A stretch of 64,000 nt of DNA from JANQMX01 sp965247175 (GTDB lineage Bacteria; Pseudomonadota; Alphaproteobacteria; Kiloniellales; DSM-21159), in the NCBI GenBank assembly GCA_965247175.1, contig OZ252006.1, positions 1,302,001 through 1,366,000 on the forward strand, read 5' to 3'. Below are positions 54,349 through 62,314 of the stretch, in pieces; positions within the stretch are counted from its first letter, which is position 1; every line of letters begins with the position of its first letter. A program made the translations under genes and the position numbers. Under the pieces are notes generated by a model that searched no databases, was not told where the DNA came from, and worked only from the letters and a program-made list of their open reading frames with translations.

Positions 54349-55266
54349 TCAAAGCCTGCGCAAGTAGCTGCGGGCAAACCTGCGCCCATCCGTCCAAATT
54401 CCCCCGGCGCGCGGTTTGGCAGGAGCCGGCGGCGCTTGTGGTGGGGCTGCCTGCGCGGGCGCCGGTTCGGGGTCTAGCGAGAGGTTCACGGCCCCGATGG
54501 TCACCTCTATGTCAGGTCGCGCTTTCGGGCCTGGCAGCGTCGGCGCCAGCCTATCTTCTTGAACGATTGCGGTCGGCGGGGTCGCACTGACCGGAGGCCG
54601 CTCGGCGGGCAGCGGCACGGCCTCAGCGCTGGGGGCTGGCTCCGGCTGATGAGGGACCGCTTCACTCGTCACCTGCGCCTGCGGTTCTTTTCGTTCGATC
54701 TCTTGCGGCGTGTCTTCGAATGGCCGAGGTCCACGTTCCGCCTCCGCCGGCGGCAATGGCTGAACAACTGCCTGCGTGTGATGTTCGAACGTTTGCTGGG
54801 TGATCGGACCAGGCTCGTCTTGTCTCGTCGCCTGTGCCTGGGCGGCCACCGGCTCTTTGCGTGGCGGCGGCGAGGACTCGGTCGGAGCCTCGGCGCGTGG
54901 CCTCGGCGAATCCGGCGGAGGTTGTTCCGCTGCCCGCGATACAGGAGCACCGCGCTTCCGTTCGGTGTGGATTTGTCCGGCAGGGATGCTCTGCGGCACC
55001 GTCCGGGCGATCGCCGGTCCTGCATCGGAGTTTGCTGGAGACGTCTTCTTTTCGTCGGGTTGCCGGGCGGGTTGGGAGAGCGCTTGCGCGGCAGGCCCGG
55101 GTGCGTTGGCAATCCTCTTCGGGGCGGCCGGTTGGATCGGGGCCGCCGGCACTTCGATGGCAACTTCCTGAAGCACCGGATCGGAGGTCATCAGCGGGCC
55201 GGGTGCTGCTCGGCGCGGCCTTCCGGACCGTCCCAGCTGAGCCATGCGCTTGAAGTAGCCGCTCAC
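54349..55266 (-). CDS. proline-rich disordered eCIS protein
   Basis: About 305 aa from a GTG that overlaps the upstream stop (GTGA) and has AGGAGG upstream. The middle 250 residues are Pro/Ala/Glu-rich and almost certainly disordered (for example QPEPAPSAEAVPLPAERPP). Only the ends are ordered and basic: GYFKRMAQLGRSGRPRR at the start and GRRFARSYLRRL at the end. No family recognised. It lies between cap and zinc-ribbon genes; it could be a flexible tether, a cap partner or a cargo adaptor. It does not look like a coiled-coil tape measure. Confidence 0.6.
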   Translation of the reverse strand: MSGYFKRMAQLGRSGRPRRAAPGPLMTSDPVLQEVAIEVPAAPIQPAAPKRIANAPGPAAQALSQPARQPDEKKTSPANSDAGPAIARTVPQSIPAGQIHTERKRGAPVSRAAEQPPPDSPRPRAEAPTESSPPPRKEPVAAQAQATRQDEPGPITQQTFEHHTQAVVQPLPPAEAERGPRPFEDTPQEIERKEPQAQVTSEAVPHQPEPAPSAEAVPLPAERPPVSATPPTAIVQEDRLAPTLPGPKARPDIEVTIGAVNLSLDPEPAPAQAAPPQAPPAPAKPRAGGIWTDGRRFARSYLRRL

Positions 55267-56006
55267 GCTGCCCAAGCCTCCTGGATGCGTGTGAGGTAGT
55301 GGCGTCGGCGGCCTTCCGGCAGTGCGAGGATCTCAGGCTCCGTCCAATGGTACGCGAAGGCCATCACATGGATTTCGTCCATGAGGCGGGTGGCCTCGGC
55401 GGCCAATTGCTCCACCAGCATGGTCTCCAGCACGAGCGGCAGCGTGACCGGCGCACCGCAATGCGGGCATGTGGCCTGCAGTTCGAGATCGGCGAGCGGA
55501 TCGGCCGCGCTGAGCACCGCCTCTGCCTCGGCTTCCCAACCGGTGTGGGCGGGCGGCGTGCCGAGCAAGAGAGCGCGCGCTAATTTCTCCTCATCACCAT
55601 CTGCGATCCCAACCAGATCGGCCGGCCGCGGGAGCCGAAGACGCCCCTTGCCAAAGGGCACGTCTTCGGCTCGCCAATCCTGCCGAAAATCCTTCAGATC
55701 CACGTTGAGATCGAGTTGCTCGCCGCAGGCCTGACATGTCGTTGTCAATTGCCGCTGCGCGCCGTTGGTCGCAACGGCCACCGCCAACAGGCCCTGCCGG
55801 CGCTTGACGATGGTCCAGCGCGCAACCTCGGTTCCTTCGAACGCCGCCCCGTCCACCCGAGACAGACATGTCTGCAGAACCGCGCTGATGACCATCTCTA
55901 GTGGCCGGTCGAAATCGACGACCAGATCGCCAAGTCCGGTGCCGTAGGCACGAGCGACAAGCGCATCCGTCTCATCCTGTCCCGGGGGCCAGACGGTCAG
56001 CGCCAT
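55263..56006 (-). CDS. zinc-ribbon baseplate/assembly protein (T4 gp26/gp51-like)
   Basis: 247 aa with two CxxC pairs, TCQACGEQL (Cys91, Cys94) and TCPHCGAPV (Cys180, Cys183), that can make one four-Cys zinc site. The C-terminal helical part (MDEIHVMAFAYHWTEPEILA, followed by RRRHYL) resembles T4-type baseplate hub assembly proteins. A structural or chaperone role in assembly is inferred from family and position. Confidence 0.7.
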   Translation of the reverse strand: MALTVWPPGQDETDALVARAYGTGLGDLVVDFDRPLEMVISAVLQTCLSRVDGAAFEGTEVARWTIVKRRQGLLAVAVATNGAQRQLTTTCQACGEQLDLNVDLKDFRQDWRAEDVPFGKGRLRLPRPADLVGIADGDEEKLARALLLGTPPAHTGWEAEAEAVLSAADPLADLELQATCPHCGAPVTLPLVLETMLVEQLAAEATRLMDEIHVMAFAYHWTEPEILALPEGRRRHYLTRIQEAWAA

Positions 56007-56007
56007 A

Positions 56008-56511
56008 CTAGGTCTCCGTGGGCTCGCCTACGGTAAGATCGCGCTCCCAGCGCTCCACCTCGAGGGTGAGCGACTCGATCAAAACCCCGTTTTGGCCGGC
56101 ATCGAAGTCGCTCATTGCCGTGTACTGGGACACCCAGCAGCGATAGAGATAGTAGGTCTTCGCAATCAGACCCTGCAGGTTGAGGAGGTTTAGAACGAAG
56201 TCCTTCTTGTAAGATGCGAGAGACGCGTTCGATGACCCGTCGTGGGGGTGTACGAGGGCGGCCCATTCCTCGAATTCCGGCGCATGGGTCACGCCGCGCT
56301 CCATGGTGATCGAGTCGTATTTCGTGCGCCCTGGAGATTTGAAATCGTAGGTATTGCCGCCGCCTGATCGGTAGGTGACGACCTCCGTCGAGCGCGAGAG
56401 CTTGCCGACCTTGGAGACCCCGAGAACCGGCGCGCCATCGCACAAGAGCTGAAAACGAAAGTTCTTGTAAGGATCGCAGCGGGTGGCGTTGACGGTAAAT
56501 CCGTTTGGCAT
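56008..56511 (-). CDS. inner tube protein (gp19/Afp1-like)
   Basis: 167 aa, the normal tube length. Hallmarks are FRFQLLCDGAPVLGVSKVG near the start, the TMERGVTH block and FEEWAALVHPHDG. It stacks as hexameric rings to form the needle propelled by sheath contraction. The only tube gene in the locus, unlike Afp/PVC, which have two or more. Confidence 0.9.
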   Translation of the reverse strand: MPNGFTVNATRCDPYKNFRFQLLCDGAPVLGVSKVGKLSRSTEVVTYRSGGGNTYDFKSPGRTKYDSITMERGVTHAPEFEEWAALVHPHDGSSNASLASYKKDFVLNLLNLQGLIAKTYYLYRCWVSQYTAMSDFDAGQNGVLIESLTLEVERWERDLTVGEPTET

Positions 56512-56538
56512 TGCGGTGTTCTCCTTGTAGGCCCTGCC

Positions 56539-58464
56539 TCAGGCTTCCTTCACGATCTGGCTGAAGCGAAGCACGACGAACTCAGCGGGTTTGAGAGGCG
56601 CGAAGCCGATCTCGATATTGATGACGCCGGAATCGATATCGTTCTGAGTCGTCGTTTCGCTGTCGCACTTGACGTAGTAGGCCTCGCTGGGTGTCGCGCC
56701 TTGGAAGGCCCCCTGCTGGAACAGGCCGTTCAGATAGGCATTGATGTTCATGCGGATGTTCGACCAGGTCGGCTCGTCATTGGGTTCGAACACCACCCAT
56801 TGCGTGCCGCGGAAGAGGCTTTCCTGGAGCATCAAAGCCAGTCGCCGGACGGGGATGTAGGCCCATTCGGAGCCGATCGCGTCGGCTCCCTCGAAGGTGC
56901 GCGTGCCCCAGGCGATGGTGCCGTAGACCGGCAGAGTGCGGAGGGCGTTGACCGCCAGCGGGTTCAGGACGCCATTCTGGCCATCATTGACCCGGGCATC
57001 GAGTTGGCTGACCCCTTCGAGGCTCGCTTCGATGCCGGCGGGTGCTTTCCAGACGCCGCGGGTCGTATCCGTCCGCGCCCAAACCCCGGCCATCGTTCCG
57101 CTCGCCCCGATGTCGCGGAGGCGGAAATCGTCGGTGGGGTCGGGCACGCGAACGCGCGGGTAGAAGATTGCCGCGTTTTCCGACCGCAGACCCGCCTGTT
57201 CCAGGCCTGCCAAGTGGTCGGTCATATCGCTGAGCGTAACGGTCCCCGAGGGGATATCGATGATGACCATTGCCCGCCGTTGCTCGGCATAGGAGATGGC
57301 GTTGGCGTAGACGGCATGCATCTCGGCGTCCGTCGGCAGGTTCACCGCCAGGGGAATGCAGAGGATGTTGAACAGGTCCACATTGTCCAACGCGAACATG
57401 CCGGTCGGCGGCTCCAGCGCGTTCGTGCCGATAATCTCCGTCGGCCCCGGTTGCGTGCCGTCGTTGCCGTTTATGAGGACATACTGCTGCGCGCTGACCG
57501 TCTCGCTGCCGCCGAAAAGATCCAACCCCGTCGCGGTGGAGGTATTGGCAAGGGTTATGGTCTCAGCTGGGTCATAGGCGGCGCCGCTCCGTCCGCTCAG
57601 CAAACGAAGACGTGCGTTTTCGAGAATCACCCGCGCCGCGGCAAAGCTTGGGTTTCCCGGATCGGCGGCACGGATCGCCGCTTCGACGCGCCCTCTCAGT
57701 TGGCTCAGTGTGGTGACATCGCCGGGATCCCAGGTCAGCGTCGCTTGCGCGGTTGCCGGACCGGCACCCACTTCCAGGTCGAGCGTCTGGCCACCGCCCA
57801 GCGTATTGAGCAATCCCGGAAGAACCAGCGGATCAGTATTGATCTGCCCACCGACGGTCCCATTGGCCGATGGCCGCATGGTTGCATCAGCCGCCGGATC
57901 GGCCCGAACCTCGATCAGCACCGAGGCGTCGTTTACGACGGTCTCGACAAAGCGAGGGTTGGCGGCGTCCATCGAAAGGTTGAGATAGGTTTCGCTGGTC
58001 AGCCCCGGAGCATTGCCGTCGGTCGAGGCATGCCGGATGACCCGTAGGTTAAACCGGCGGTCGGCAGCGCTATCGTTGACGTCGTGGTCGATCTCTATGC
58101 GAAGCGTATCGCCCCACTCGCCTGCATTGGCAGCTTCCACGACCATCATGTCGGCCGGGACGGCGTCTTGGATGGTGACCTCGGCAGGGGCGAAGGCCCC
58201 CCCGGCAACCCGAACCACCCAAGCTTCCGGTCCACCGTTCAAGAAGAACTGCGGAATGGCAAAGCTTGCCTCGGAGCGCGTGTCGTATCCGCCAAAGATC
58301 CGATTGAAATCACCGGTTCCGAAAATCCGGACCGGCTCGTTCATCGGCCCTTCCCGAAAGAAGTCGACAAAGGCACCGACGCTGGTCGCAACCGAACGGA
58401 TCACCCGCCGGCCACTTGGAATCTCCTCAACATAGACGCCGGGTGAGGCAAGCTGCTGTGGCAT
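56539..58464 (-). CDS. contractile sheath protein
   Basis: 641 aa from the ATG at 58464, chosen because GGAGG lies exactly 8 nt upstream; other ATGs at 58470 and 58479 fall on or inside that site. Tail sheath hallmarks are SPGVYVEEIPSG at the start, GAFVDFFREGP, and the C-terminal YYVKCDSETTTQNDIDSGVI and INIEIGFAPLKPAEFVVL block. A single sheath gene, as in many environmental eCIS. First gene of the operon, 50 nt downstream of the predicted sigma-54 transcription start. Confidence 0.93.
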   Translation of the reverse strand: MPQQLASPGVYVEEIPSGRRVIRSVATSVGAFVDFFREGPMNEPVRIFGTGDFNRIFGGYDTRSEASFAIPQFFLNGGPEAWVVRVAGGAFAPAEVTIQDAVPADMMVVEAANAGEWGDTLRIEIDHDVNDSAADRRFNLRVIRHASTDGNAPGLTSETYLNLSMDAANPRFVETVVNDASVLIEVRADPAADATMRPSANGTVGGQINTDPLVLPGLLNTLGGGQTLDLEVGAGPATAQATLTWDPGDVTTLSQLRGRVEAAIRAADPGNPSFAAARVILENARLRLLSGRSGAAYDPAETITLANTSTATGLDLFGGSETVSAQQYVLINGNDGTQPGPTEIIGTNALEPPTGMFALDNVDLFNILCIPLAVNLPTDAEMHAVYANAISYAEQRRAMVIIDIPSGTVTLSDMTDHLAGLEQAGLRSENAAIFYPRVRVPDPTDDFRLRDIGASGTMAGVWARTDTTRGVWKAPAGIEASLEGVSQLDARVNDGQNGVLNPLAVNALRTLPVYGTIAWGTRTFEGADAIGSEWAYIPVRRLALMLQESLFRGTQWVVFEPNDEPTWSNIRMNINAYLNGLFQQGAFQGATPSEAYYVKCDSETTTQNDIDSGVINIEIGFAPLKPAEFVVLRFSQIVKEA

Positions 58465-58524
58465 TCTCATCCCCTCCATAACCACGTCCCGAAGCCCATG
58501 CTTCGAGGCTTGGTCAGCGGGGAC

Positions 58525-58540
58525 AGCAAGCGCCATGCCA
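58525..58540 (-). promoter_or_regulatory. sigma-54 (-24/-12) promoter of the eCIS operon
   Basis: On the minus strand this reads TGGCATGGCGCTTGCT, compared with the consensus TGGCACG-N4-TTGCW: invariant GG and GC are in place with correct 10-bp spacing and a single mismatch. The predicted start is near 58514, giving a 50-nt leader to the sheath ATG. Confidence 0.75.
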
Positions 58541-58611
58541 GATCAGCGCTTTATCCGGACATTGATTTTGATGGGAAATTCCGAGGCAACGGACAGCAGC
58601 GACCTTGCAAT

Positions 58612-58641
58612 GACCCGGGTCGGGTCACCAAAGACCCGGTC
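58612..58641. promoter_or_regulatory. candidate enhancer (UAS) for the sigma-54 activator
   Basis: GACCCGGGTC (perfect palindrome, 58612-58621) and GACCCGGTC (58633-58641) flank a GGGTC-N6-GACCC inverted repeat. The element is centred about 113 bp upstream of the predicted start, the usual distance for enhancer-binding proteins. Confidence 0.55.
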
Positions 58642-58699
58642 TCGACAAGGCGGCTGAGGTGGTTTCCCAGCGCTTCCTTGGCTGCAGCCACTATCCCCA

Positions 58700-58807
58700 C
58701 TGCAAGGGCACGCGTTCGCTACCTTGATGCGCTCCAAGAAGCTCTTCAGCGATCTCATCGGCAAGCGCTTTTGTGTGGCAGTTGATCGAGATGTAGATCA
58801 TCCGCAG
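58700..58807 (-). pseudogene. cutA 5' fragment (decayed copy)
   Basis: Positions 58729-58807 match 27795-27873 of cutA at about 70 of 79 bases in an ungapped comparison by eye, and weaker similarity continues to about 58700. Read on the minus strand it gives MIYISINCHTKALADEIAE and LLERIKVA, against MIYIWINSHTEALADEIAE in CutA. The rest of the gene is missing. It has the same orientation as intact cutA, and the two copies flank the whole eCIS locus. Confidence 0.8.
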
Positions 58808-58955
58808 ATCGCCACCCGATCGTCACGACCCGATGCACTGGTGAAGGAGGATGGCCTGCCGAGCCGAAGCAGCGACAGGTCCGCCTCCGCTTCTTCGAAG
58901 CTACGGCACGACAGCCTTCTCGCTAACCTCGCTTCGCTCGATAAGCTGCGAAGGC

Positions 58956-59031
58956 TGGTGGGCGGTGCTGGGTTCGAACCAACGACCTTCTGGGTGTAAA
59001 CCAGACGCTCTTCCAGCTGAGCTAACCGCCC
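58956..59031 (-). tRNA. tRNA-Val (anticodon UAC)
   Basis: 76 nt including an encoded CCA. The acceptor stem is GGGCGGT/ACCGCCC; the anticodon stem TCTGG/CCAGA encloses the loop TTTACAC with anticodon TAC; the T-arm has TTCGAAC. It decodes GUA and other valine codons. No duplicated 3' end was found near cutA, so no simple att pair is evident. Confidence 0.95.
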
Positions 59032-59292
59032 GGAACGGGAGCCTTCGGGCCCCACAGTAACTCTGCGGGCACCCTTTACAAGATCCCCAGGGGCCGCCTG
59101 GGCTGCCACAGCCTTAGCGCCGAAAGGCAAAGAGAGGCTTACCCGGCGCGTCGCAAGCGGAGCGGCAAAGAAATGGGCCGGGCTCCAGCAAGGAACCCGG
59201 CCTCAAACACGAGACCTTCGTGGCCGAGGGGCCGGAGGCCATGGGTCTTCGCGGACGACTGCCGGAAGACCGAAAATCCAAGAACACCAAGC

Positions 59293-59565
59293 TTAGTTGA
59301 TGGCGTCCTTCAAGCCTTTGCCCGCCTTGAACTTCGGCTGGCGCGAGGCCGGAATTTGGATCGTCTCGCCGGTGCGCGGGTTGCGTCCCTCGGACGCCGC
59401 GCGGTTGGTCACGACAAAGCTGCCGAAACCCACCAAGCGGACCTCCGTTCCATCTTTCAAGGCGTCAGTGATCGCCTCGAAGGTCGCGTCCACGGCCTTG
59501 CCGCTATCGGCTTTCGACAAGCCGGTCTTATCGGCAACGGCGGCAACGAGTTCGTTCTTGTTCAC
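59293..59565 (-). CDS. hupB: HU family DNA-binding protein
   Basis: 90 aa, the exact HU length. GTG start at 59565 behind a G-rich ribosome binding site; longer readings upstream are unlikely. Dimerisation helices (NKNELVAAVADKTGLSKADS) and the DNA-binding arm (GFGSFVVTNRAASEGRNPRT) are intact. It compacts and bends DNA without sequence specificity. It follows lon, the usual alphaproteobacterial order. TTGACG at 59646-59651 is a candidate -35 element. Confidence 0.93.
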   Translation of the reverse strand: MNKNELVAAVADKTGLSKADSGKAVDATFEAITDALKDGTEVRLVGFGSFVVTNRAASEGRNPRTGETIQIPASRQPKFKAGKGLKDAIN

Positions 59566-59657
59566 TCCATCCCCCCTTCGGTTAGCGGATATCGTATTCA
59601 AACTGCAGGAATAAGGCTGGCAAACTATCGGCGTCCGGGGAGTCCCGTCAATGAGTC

Positions 59658-59699
59658 GGGGCGGCTGAATGGCGCTTTTATGACCATTCAAACCGCCCC
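59658..59699 (-). terminator. hairpin between lon and hupB
   Basis: GGGGCGG/CCGCCCC and AATGG/CCATT form a two-part stem (arms at 59658-59664 and 59693-59699). It lies 41 nt beyond the lon stop on the minus strand. No clear U-run follows, so it may terminate lon only partly and let some transcripts reach hupB. Confidence 0.45.
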
Positions 59700-59739
59700 G
59701 AATCCAAGGTTTTCTGTGGAAAAAGGTGTTTGCTACCAG

Positions 59740-62136
59740 TTAGTGGGTGATGCGGTCGCCCTCACTGCCGTCCGACTTGGTAATCGGCTCGACCGGCTCG
59801 ACCCACTCGATCGGGGTCAGCTCTTCCTTCAGAGCACGCTCCAGCACCTGCTCAACCGTGGTGCAGGGAACGATCTCGAGCCCGTCTTTGACGACATCCG
59901 GCACATCCGCCAGGTCCTTCTCATTCTCACTGGGAATGAGGACCGTCTTGATGTTGCCGCGCAGCGCCGCCAGCAGTTTCTCTTTGAGGCCGCCGATGGG
60001 CAGGACCCGGCCACGCAGGGTGACTTCGCCGGTCATGGCGACGTCGCGGCGCACCGGAATGTCGGTCAGGCGCGACACGATGGCCGTCACCATGGCGACG
60101 CCAGCGGACGGCCCGTCCTTGGGCGTTGCGCCCTCGGGCACGTGAACGTGGATGTCCCGCTTCTCGAAGATCGTCGGCTCGATGCCGAAGTCCGGCGCCC
60201 GGCTCTTGACGAAGGACTCGGCCGCCTGAATGGACTCCTTCATGACGTCGCCGAGCTTGCCGGTGGAGACCACCTTGCCCTTGCCGCGAACGGTGACCGC
60301 CTCGATCGAGAGCAACTCGCCACCCACCTCGGTCCAGGCCAGACCCGTCGAGGTGCCGACGGTATCCTCTTCCTCCGCTTCGCCGTAGCGATAGCGGCGC
60401 ACGCCGGCATACTTCTCAAGCTTCTCGGGCGTGACCTTGATGCGCTTGGACTCACCGAGCTCGATCTCCCGTACCGCCTTGCGGATCAGGTTGGCGAGCT
60501 CCCGCTCCAAGTTCCGCACGCCGGCTTCCCGCGTGTAGTAGCGGATGAGGTCGCGCAGCGCCTCGTCGGTGATCGACCACTCCTTCGGCTTCAGCGCATG
60601 GTTCTCCACCTGCTTGGGCAGGAGGTGACGCTTGGCGATCTCGATCTTCTCCGGCTCGGTGTAGCCGGCGATGCGAATGATCTCCATACGGTCGAGCAGC
60701 GGCTGCGGCATGCGCAGCGTGTTCGCCGTGGTCACGAACATGACGTCCGAAAGGTCGTAATCGACCTCAAGGTAGTGGTCCTGGAAGGTGTTGTTCTGCT
60801 CCGGATCGAGCACCTCCAAGAGGGCCGATGAGGGGTCGCCCCGCCAATCCGCGCCCAGCTTGTCGATCTCGTCGAGCAGGAACAGCGGGTTGGAGGTCTT
60901 GGCCTTCTTCATGCCCTGAATGACCTTGCCGGGCATGGAGCCGATGTAAGTCCGGCGGTGGCCACGGACTTCAGCCTCGTCGCGCACGCCGCCAAGGCTC
61001 ATGCGCACGAAGTTACGGCCGGTGGCCCGTGCGATCGACTTGCCGAGCGAGGTCTTGCCGACACCCGGAGGGCCGACCAGGCAGAGGATGGGGCCTTTGA
61101 CCTTGCGGGTGCGCTGCTGCACCGCGAGGTACTCGACGATCCGCTCCTTGACCTTCTCGAGCCCGTAGTGGTCGGCGTCGAGAACCTCCTGGGCATGCTT
61201 GAGGTCGCGCTTGACCCGGCTGCGCTTCTTCCAGGGGATGTTGAGCATCCAGTCCAGATAGTTGCGCACCACCGTGGCTTCGGCGGACATGGGGCTCATG
61301 GAGCGCAGCTTCTTGACCTCGGCGGTCGCCTTCTCGCGCGCTTCCTTGGAGAGCTTGGTCTTCTCGATCCGCTCTTCGATCTCACTGATCTCGTCGCGGC
61401 CTTCCTCGCCCTCGCCCAGCTCCTTCTGAATCGCCTTGAGCTGCTCGTTCAGGTAATACTCGCGCTGGGTCTTCTCCATCTGCCGCTTGACGCGGTTGCG
61501 GATGCGCTTTTCGACCTGAAGGACGCCGATCTCGGCTTCCATGAAGGAATAGACCTTCTCCAGCCGCTCGCTGACCGACTGGCATTCCAGAAGCTCCTGC
61601 TTCTCGGGAATCTTGAGCGAGAGGTGCGAGGCGACGGTGTCGGCCAGCTTGCTCGAGTCGTCGATCTGGTTGATCGAGACCAGCACCTCAGGCGGAATCT
61701 TCTTGTTCAGCTTGATGTACTGCTCGAACTGGGAAATCACCGTGCGCGAGAGAGCATCGAGCTCGCGCTCCTCTTCCGCGGCATCGTCGAGCGTCTCGGC
61801 ATAGGCCTGGAAGAAGGCGGGATTGTCGGTGTACTTGACGATCCGGGCGCGCTTTCCGCCCTCGACCAAGACCTTGACGGTCTTGTCGGGCAGGCGCAGC
61901 AGCTGCAGGACCGTTCCGACGGTGCCGACACTGTAGATGTCAGTCGGCGTCGGATCGTCTTGGGCGGCGTTTTTCTGGGTGACGAGAAGGATCTGTTTGT
62001 CGTCCTTCATCACGTCTTCCAAGGCATGCACAGACTTCTCGCGCCCTACGAAGAGCGGCACGATCATGTGCGGGAACACCACGATGTCCCGCAGCGGCAA
62101 AACCGGGAAGACGCTGCCTTTTGAAAGCTCTAGCAT
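59740..62136 (-). CDS. lon: ATP-dependent protease Lon
   Basis: 798 aa. N-terminal substrate-binding domain (FPVLPLRDIVVFPHMIVPLF), AAA+ domain with Walker A GPPGVGKTSLGKS and Walker B FLLDEIDKLG, and the C-terminal protease with the catalytic Ser in KDGPSAGVAM and Lys in the GGLKEKLLAA segment. Degrades misfolded and regulatory proteins; in alphaproteobacteria it controls cell-cycle regulators such as DnaA and CcrM. CTTGAA at 62260-62265 (minus) is a possible heat-shock -35 element. Confidence 0.96.
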   Translation of the reverse strand: MLELSKGSVFPVLPLRDIVVFPHMIVPLFVGREKSVHALEDVMKDDKQILLVTQKNAAQDDPTPTDIYSVGTVGTVLQLLRLPDKTVKVLVEGGKRARIVKYTDNPAFFQAYAETLDDAAEEERELDALSRTVISQFEQYIKLNKKIPPEVLVSINQIDDSSKLADTVASHLSLKIPEKQELLECQSVSERLEKVYSFMEAEIGVLQVEKRIRNRVKRQMEKTQREYYLNEQLKAIQKELGEGEEGRDEISEIEERIEKTKLSKEAREKATAEVKKLRSMSPMSAEATVVRNYLDWMLNIPWKKRSRVKRDLKHAQEVLDADHYGLEKVKERIVEYLAVQQRTRKVKGPILCLVGPPGVGKTSLGKSIARATGRNFVRMSLGGVRDEAEVRGHRRTYIGSMPGKVIQGMKKAKTSNPLFLLDEIDKLGADWRGDPSSALLEVLDPEQNNTFQDHYLEVDYDLSDVMFVTTANTLRMPQPLLDRMEIIRIAGYTEPEKIEIAKRHLLPKQVENHALKPKEWSITDEALRDLIRYYTREAGVRNLERELANLIRKAVREIELGESKRIKVTPEKLEKYAGVRRYRYGEAEEEDTVGTSTGLAWTEVGGELLSIEAVTVRGKGKVVSTGKLGDVMKESIQAAESFVKSRAPDFGIEPTIFEKRDIHVHVPEGATPKDGPSAGVAMVTAIVSRLTDIPVRRDVAMTGEVTLRGRVLPIGGLKEKLLAALRGNIKTVLIPSENEKDLADVPDVVKDGLEIVPCTTVEQVLERALKEELTPIEWVEPVEPITKSDGSEGDRITH

Positions 62137-62314
62137 CTGGATACATCATCCTTTGTCAGCGGCTGCACCGGCATTTGAGCCCGGCGCGCCTCGTTTTGTG
62201 TGACCCGGCCCTGGTCGGCACCGGATTAACTACGGTAACTGACCGCCCAGCCAACATTTTTCAAGGACTTGACAAACCCCAGGGGCGACAGGAGTCGCCA
62301 CGCCGATGGATCGG

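Larger units (their letters stand above)
58541..58955. other. eCIS control region and cutA remnant
   Basis: 415 bp between the sheath promoter and tRNA-Val. Contains the dyad-rich element (58612-58641) and the cutA fragment (about 58700-58807). The rest is non-coding, with an AGCCTTC/GAAGGCT inverted repeat at about 58913-58956 just downstream of the tRNA. Confidence 0.6.

Noticed and set aside
28096..58464. Prophage
   Set aside because: No capsid, terminase, portal, integrase, holin or lysin genes; the gene content and order match an eCIS.
28096..58464. Type VI secretion system
   Set aside because: No TssJ, TssL, TssM or ClpV-like genes; the ATPase is the eCIS type, and hub and spike are split short proteins rather than VgrG.
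58543..58764. 73-codon minus-strand frame upstream of the sheath gene
   Set aside because: It runs through the sigma-54 control region and the cutA remnant and shows no protein family features.
58956..59031. tRNA-Val as a phage-type attachment site for the island
   Set aside because: I looked for a second copy of the tRNA 3' end near cutA at 27.4-28.1 kb and saw none, and there is no integrase gene.
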